From Stenotrophomonas maltophilia (GTDB taxonomy: Bacteria; Pseudomonadota; Gammaproteobacteria; Xanthomonadales; Xanthomonadaceae), in contig DJBL01000151.1 in assembly GCA_002435595.1 (NCBI GenBank), forward strand, positions 1-10,117: a stretch of 10,117 nt of DNA, given 5' to 3'. The first letter of the stretch is position 1. Each line of letters begins with the position of its first letter. Under the pieces are notes generated by a model. It was not told the DNA's origin. It did not search any database and saw only the letters and a list, made by a program, of their open reading frames with translations. Of this stretch, positions 6,751 to 10,117 are shown piece by piece. The translations under genes and the position numbers were made by a program.

Positions 6751-8334
6751 TCAGGCTTGGCCGGGGGCGGCGGCAATGGGGGAAACGGGGCGGATGTCGG
6801 CCTGCAGCGTGGGCAGGATCTCTTCCGGGCCCTTGCCGATTGCCTTGAGCATCAGCTTGATCTCGATCACCAGCAGCACCGTGTACAGCGCGGTGAACAC
6901 CGCCAGGGTGGTCAGGATCTCGTGCAGGGCCAGGCCCGATGCGGCGTAGAAGGTGGGCAGCACGCCATCCACCGCCCACGGCTGGCGACCGTACTCGGCC
7001 ACGAACCAGCCGCACTCGATCGCGATCCACGGCGCCGGCAGCGACCACACGGCCAGCTTGAGGAACCAGCGCTTGTCCTGGAAGTTGTGGCGGCAGGAGA
7101 AGTAGAAGGCCAGTGCGAAGAAGGCGATCAGATAGAAGCCCAGACCGGCCATGATGCGGAAGGTCCAGAACAGCGGGGCCACGCGCGGCACGGTATCCAT
7201 CGCCGCCTTGGAGATTTCTTCCGGGGTGGCGTTGAGGATGTCCTCGCGGTAACGCTTGAGCAGCAGCCCATGGCCCAGGTCCTGCCAGTGGCGGTCGAAC
7301 ATCTCACGCGCTTCGAGGTCGTTCTTGTCCTTGCGCACGCGCTCCAGCGCACCGTAAGCGAGCTGGCCGCCGCGGATGCGGTTCTCGGCGCGGCCCACCA
7401 GTTCCAGGATGCCGGGGATCGGCTGGTCCAGCGAACGGGTGGCGATCAGCCCCATCAGGTACGGGATCTTGATCGCGTAATCATTGGTGTGGGTGGTCTG
7501 GTTGGGGATGCCGAAGGCGGTGAAGTCGGCCGGGGCACGCTCGGTTTCCCACATCGCTTCGATCGCGGCCAGCTTCATCTTCTGGTGCTCGCTGGCGGCG
7601 TAACCGCTCTCGTCACCCAGCACCACCACCGACAGCGAGGACAGCAGGCCGAACGCGGCGGCCACCGCGAAGGAGCGGCGGGCCATGTCCTTGTACTTGC
7701 CACGCAGCAGGTACAGCGCGCTGATGGACATCACGAAGACGGCACCGGTCACGTAGCCGGCACTGACGGTATGCACGAACTTGGCCTGCGCCACCGGGTT
7801 GAACAGCACCGCGGCGAAGTCCACCACTTCCATGCGCATCGTTTCCGGGTTGAACACCGCACCGGTCGGGTTCTGCATCCAGCCATTGGCGATCAGGATC
7901 CACACCGCCGACAGGTTGGTGCCCAGCGCCATCAGCCAGGTCACGGTGAGGTGCTTGACCGCGCTCAGGCGCTTCCAGCCGAAGAAGAACAGGCCGATGA
8001 AGGTCGCTTCCAGGAAGAACGCCATCAGCCCTTCGATGGCCAGCGGCGCACCGAAGATGTCGCCGACGTAGTGGCTGTAGTAGGACCAGTTCATGCCGAA
8101 CTGGAACTCCATCACCAGGCCGGTGGCCACGCCGATGGCGAAGTTGATGCCGAACAGGGTGCCCCAGAACAGGGTCATCTGCCGCCAGACCTGTTTGCGG
8201 GTCATGACGTAGACGCTCTCCATGATGGCCACCATGAACGACAGGCCGAGCGTTAGGGGAACGAAAAGGAAGTGGTACATCGCGGTCAGAGCGAATTGCA
8301 GCCGCGACAGTTCTACGACTGTCTGATCAATCAT
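6751..8334 (-). CDS. cydA: Cytochrome bd ubiquinol oxidase subunit I
   Basis: CydA carries haems b558, b595 and d and the quinol site of the high-affinity terminal oxidase in the inner membrane. Its 527 residues align with the 522 of E. coli with an offset of 2. Haem ligands are His21, His188 and Met395; proton-path glutamates are Glu101 and Glu109. The quinol-loop residues are Lys254 and Glu259 in KLAAIEAMWE. The signature GWFVAEYGRQPW is at 442-453, with Glu447 matching E. coli Glu445. The segment about 310-385 (ENRIRGGQLAYGALE to DTVPRVAPLF) is the long Q-loop of the E. coli-like L subfamily, not the short loop of CIO-type enzymes. The ATG at 8334 has GAGGT 9 bases upstream. It heads cydABX, diverges from cydD, and has an Anr/FNR site upstream. 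Confidence 0.98.
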   Translation of the reverse strand: MIDQTVVELSRLQFALTAMYHFLFVPLTLGLSFMVAIMESVYVMTRKQVWRQMTLFWGTLFGINFAIGVATGLVMEFQFGMNWSYYSHYVGDIFGAPLAIEGLMAFFLEATFIGLFFFGWKRLSAVKHLTVTWLMALGTNLSAVWILIANGWMQNPTGAVFNPETMRMEVVDFAAVLFNPVAQAKFVHTVSAGYVTGAVFVMSISALYLLRGKYKDMARRSFAVAAAFGLLSSLSVVVLGDESGYAASEHQKMKLAAIEAMWETERAPADFTAFGIPNQTTHTNDYAIKIPYLMGLIATRSLDQPIPGILELVGRAENRIRGGQLAYGALERVRKDKNDLEAREMFDRHWQDLGHGLLLKRYREDILNATPEEISKAAMDTVPRVAPLFWTFRIMAGLGFYLIAFFALAFYFSCRHNFQDKRWFLKLAVWSLPAPWIAIECGWFVAEYGRQPWAVDGVLPTFYAASGLALHEILTTLAVFTALYTVLLVIEIKLMLKAIGKGPEEILPTLQADIRPVSPIAAAPGQA

Positions 8335-8396
8335 GGCCTGGCTACCTCGTTGGGTTTTGCCGTTTCAGGTGGCGGGAAGGGGGGTCTACGGGATGA

Positions 8397-8438
8397 ATTC
8401 TGTGACCAGCAACTTCAAACAGCCTTGATTCAGATCAA
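8397..8438 (-). promoter_or_regulatory. Anr/FNR-activated cydABX promoter
   Basis: TTGATTCAGATCAA (8425-8438) is a perfect match to the FNR/Anr consensus TTGAT-N4-ATCAA; on the - strand it reads TTGATCTGAATCAA. A CAGAAT hexamer (8402-8397) is a plausible -10 for cydA and predicts a start near 8390. This puts the site centre at about -41.5, the class II activator position in which the regulator replaces a good -35. The leader to the cydA ATG would be about 56 bases. Activation when oxygen is low is inferred; a Clp/CRP-type regulator of the same superfamily is less likely because its site differs (TGTGA-N6-TCACA). Confidence 0.82.
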
Positions 8439-8522
8439 TGTACAAACGGTCAGGCGAAGGAATCGTATGCGATCCGGGCAGGCTGCGACCGCTTGCCGCA
8501 CGGGGGCCCTGCCGGCACCCAC

Positions 8523-8528
8523 TACAAT
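8523..8528 (+). promoter_or_regulatory. Candidate -10 box of cydD
   Basis: TACAAT lies 36 bases upstream of the cydD TTG start and predicts a start near 8535 with a leader of about 30 bases. No good -35 is present at 16-18 bp; TTGCCG at 8493-8498 is 24 bp away. The Anr/FNR site is about 100 bp upstream of this start, so it might help cydD only as a distant activator site. Confidence 0.4.
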
Positions 8529-8564
8529 CGACGGAAACCTCCCTGTGTCCCTGCGTGATCTGCC

Positions 8565-10117
8565 TTGAGCATACCCCCCGACGCTACTGTTGATGAAACC
8601 ACCGCGCTGCGCCGTCGCCGCCTGCAGTGGCTGGGCGGGCTGGGCGTAGCCGCGCGCGGGCGCCAGCGGCTGGCGGCGCTGTGCATCAGCGCCTCCGGGG
8701 CGTTGCTGATCGGGCAGGCCGCTGCCATTGCTTGGTTGATCCAGGCCGTGCTGGTGCAGCAGCGGCCCCTGGCCGACGCCACCCCGGTGCTGTTGGGCCT
8801 GCTGGCGGTGCTTGCCGTGCGCGCGCTGCTGGGCAGTGCCACCCAGGCTGCCGCCGGCGATGTGGCCGATGCCGCGCGGCTGGCGCTGCGCGAGCGCGTG
8901 TACCGGCGCCTGCTTGGACGCGGCCCGCTGTGGCTGCGCCAGCAGCGTACCGGGGAGCTGGGCGAGCTGATGCTGGCGCATGCAGATGCAATCGAGAATT
9001 ATTACGCCGGTTACCAGCCGGTCCGCATCGAAGTAGTGGTGGTGCCGCTGCTGATCGCGCTGGCGGTGGCCTGGACCGACTGGGTGGTGGCGCTGATCCT
9101 GGTGTTCACCGCGCCGCTGGTGCCGTTCTTCATGATGCTGGTGGGCTGGGGCGCAGAAGCGGCCGGCCGTGCGCAGCTGGGCGAACTGGCCCGCATGAGT
9201 GGTCATTTCGCTGATCGGATCAAGGGCCTGGGCCTGCTGCGCCTGTACGGGCGCGGCGAGGCCGAGCTGGAGGGCGTGGCCGCCGCGGCCGAAGGCGTGC
9301 GCGAGCGCACCATGAAAGTGCTGCGCATCGCGTTCCTGTCCTCCACCGTGCTCGAGTTCTTCGCCTCGGTCAGCGTGGCGATGGTGGCGCTGTATTTCGG
9401 GCTGAGCTACCTGGGCCTGATGTCGTTGCATGCACAGGTGCCGACGCTGGGCGTGGGCATGTTCTGCCTGCTGCTGGCCCCGGAGTTCTACGCGCCGCTG
9501 CGGCGTCTGGCCGCGCACTACCATGACCGCGCCAACGCGCTGGCCGCCGCCGCCGAGGTGGAGCGCCTGCTCGGCGCGCTGCCCGGGGCCGATGACGCCG
9601 GCGAGCTGCCGGCCGCGCAGGCGCGAGCGCCCGAGCTGCTGGAACAGCATGCTCCGCCGGTGCTGGTGCGCGACCTGGTCGTGCGCCCGCTGGGCGCGCA
9701 GCACGACGTGATCCAGGGCCTGTCGTTCCAGATCGAGCCTGGCCAGCGTTTGGCGCTGGTCGGCCCCAGCGGCAGTGGCAAGAGCACGCTGCTGGAGGCA
9801 CTGGCCGGCTGGCTGCCGCCGCAGTCGGGCAGCATCGTGCTGCGCCCCGGGCTTGAGGTCGGCTACGCAGGGCAGCGCCCGTACCTGTTCCACGGCAGCA
9901 TCGCCGACAACCTGCGCCTGGCCGATCCCGGCGCCACCGATGCCCACCTGCGTGCGGTGGCCGAGGCGGCCCAGGTGATGCGCTTCGCTGCCGCCTTGCC
10001 GGCGGGGCTGGACACGGTGATCGGCGAGCGCGGCTTCGGCCTGTCCGGTGGCGAAGCGCGCCGCATCGGCCTGGCGCGCCTGTTGCTGCGCGACCCGCAG
10101 TTGCTGTTGCTGGACGA
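8565..10117 (+). CDS. cydD: CydDC thiol exporter subunit CydD, 3'-truncated
   Basis: CydD pairs with CydC in an ABC exporter that moves cysteine and glutathione to the periplasm and is needed to assemble cytochrome bd. The first 517 residues are here; by comparison with about 588 in E. coli, roughly 70 are cut by the window edge. An N-terminal membrane domain (about 25-330) precedes an ATPase domain with Walker A GPSGSGKST (400-408), a Q-loop in VGYAGQRPYLF, signature LSGGE (493-497) and the first part of Walker B, LLLLD, ending at Asp517. The start is TTG at 8565 (MSIPPDATVDE): an in-frame TGA at 8556 closes the frame and no ATG or GTG appears before the membrane domain. No clear ribosome site precedes it. 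The gene diverges from cydA, linking oxidase and assembly factor; cydC should follow. Confidence 0.93.
   Translation, partial: MSIPPDATVDETTALRRRRLQWLGGLGVAARGRQRLAALCISASGALLIGQAAAIAWLIQAVLVQQRPLADATPVLLGLLAVLAVRALLGSATQAAAGDVADAARLALRERVYRRLLGRGPLWLRQQRTGELGELMLAHADAIENYYAGYQPVRIEVVVVPLLIALAVAWTDWVVALILVFTAPLVPFFMMLVGWGAEAAGRAQLGELARMSGHFADRIKGLGLLRLYGRGEAELEGVAAAAEGVRERTMKVLRIAFLSSTVLEFFASVSVAMVALYFGLSYLGLMSLHAQVPTLGVGMFCLLLAPEFYAPLRRLAAHYHDRANALAAAAEVERLLGALPGADDAGELPAAQARAPELLEQHAPPVLVRDLVVRPLGAQHDVIQGLSFQIEPGQRLALVGPSGSGKSTLLEALAGWLPPQSGSIVLRPGLEVGYAGQRPYLFHGSIADNLRLADPGATDAHLRAVAEAAQVMRFAAALPAGLDTVIGERGFGLSGGEARRIGLARLLLRDPQLLLLD

Noticed and set aside
5542..8256. A 904-codon + strand open frame opposite cydA and cydB
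   Set aside because: The translation is rich in His, Gln, Arg and Gly, typical of the antisense of GC-rich coding DNA. CydA and CydB on the other strand carry all family motifs.
8565..10117. The ABC transporter as a multidrug exporter or a novel system
   Set aside because: Divergent linkage to cydAB, the size and the sequence all fit CydD of the bd-oxidase assembly exporter.

Overview
The window looks like chromosomal DNA of a gamma-proteobacterium of the family Xanthomonadaceae, most likely Stenotrophomonas. The evidence is high GC with strong third-position bias, ProB/ProA/Cyd proteins of the type I recall from that family, and short palindromes with a GTAG head that match the SMAG repeats of Stenotrophomonas maltophilia. 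The organism is inferred from recalled sequences, not from a search. The first 13 bases are identical to the shared 3' end of Illumina TruSeq adapters, so the window appears to start at a contig edge with untrimmed adapter.

Left part (14-2297, + strand): the 3' part of proB (glutamate 5-kinase) and complete proA (gamma-glutamyl phosphate reductase), the first two steps of proline synthesis. A 114-bp gap between them holds two hairpins, an alternative pairing that excludes both, and a T-tract. A SMAG palindrome separates proA from a convergent CynX/NimT-type MFS exporter or permease gene (2341-3552, - strand).

Middle (3553-5400): a lower-GC stretch with a putative lipoprotein gene (3824-4597, - strand) and about 390 bp without a convincing gene. 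It is followed by two identical tRNA-Pro(CGG) genes on the - strand. Each tRNA gene has its own sigma-70-like promoter (same TTGCCG -35, 17-bp spacer) and its own strong intrinsic terminator.

Right part (5414-10117): a cytochrome bd quinol oxidase locus. cydA, cydB and the 37-residue cydX lie on the - strand, with a SMAG-like palindrome in the cydB-cydX gap. cydD, half of the CydDC cysteine/glutathione exporter needed for bd assembly, diverges from cydA and runs off the right edge. The 230-bp divergent region carries a perfect FNR/Anr site (TTGAT-N4-ATCAA) centred about 41.5 bp upstream of the predicted cydA start point, the class II activation geometry expected for a low-oxygen oxidase.

The window is mostly conserved housekeeping sequence and I see no clear undescribed system. 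The points most worth following are the proB-proA alternative hairpins, the SMAG element inside the cyd operon, the duplicated tRNA-Pro units with a trailer hairpin over the CCA end and a U6/U67 mismatch, and the low-GC lipoprotein region next to the tRNAs.
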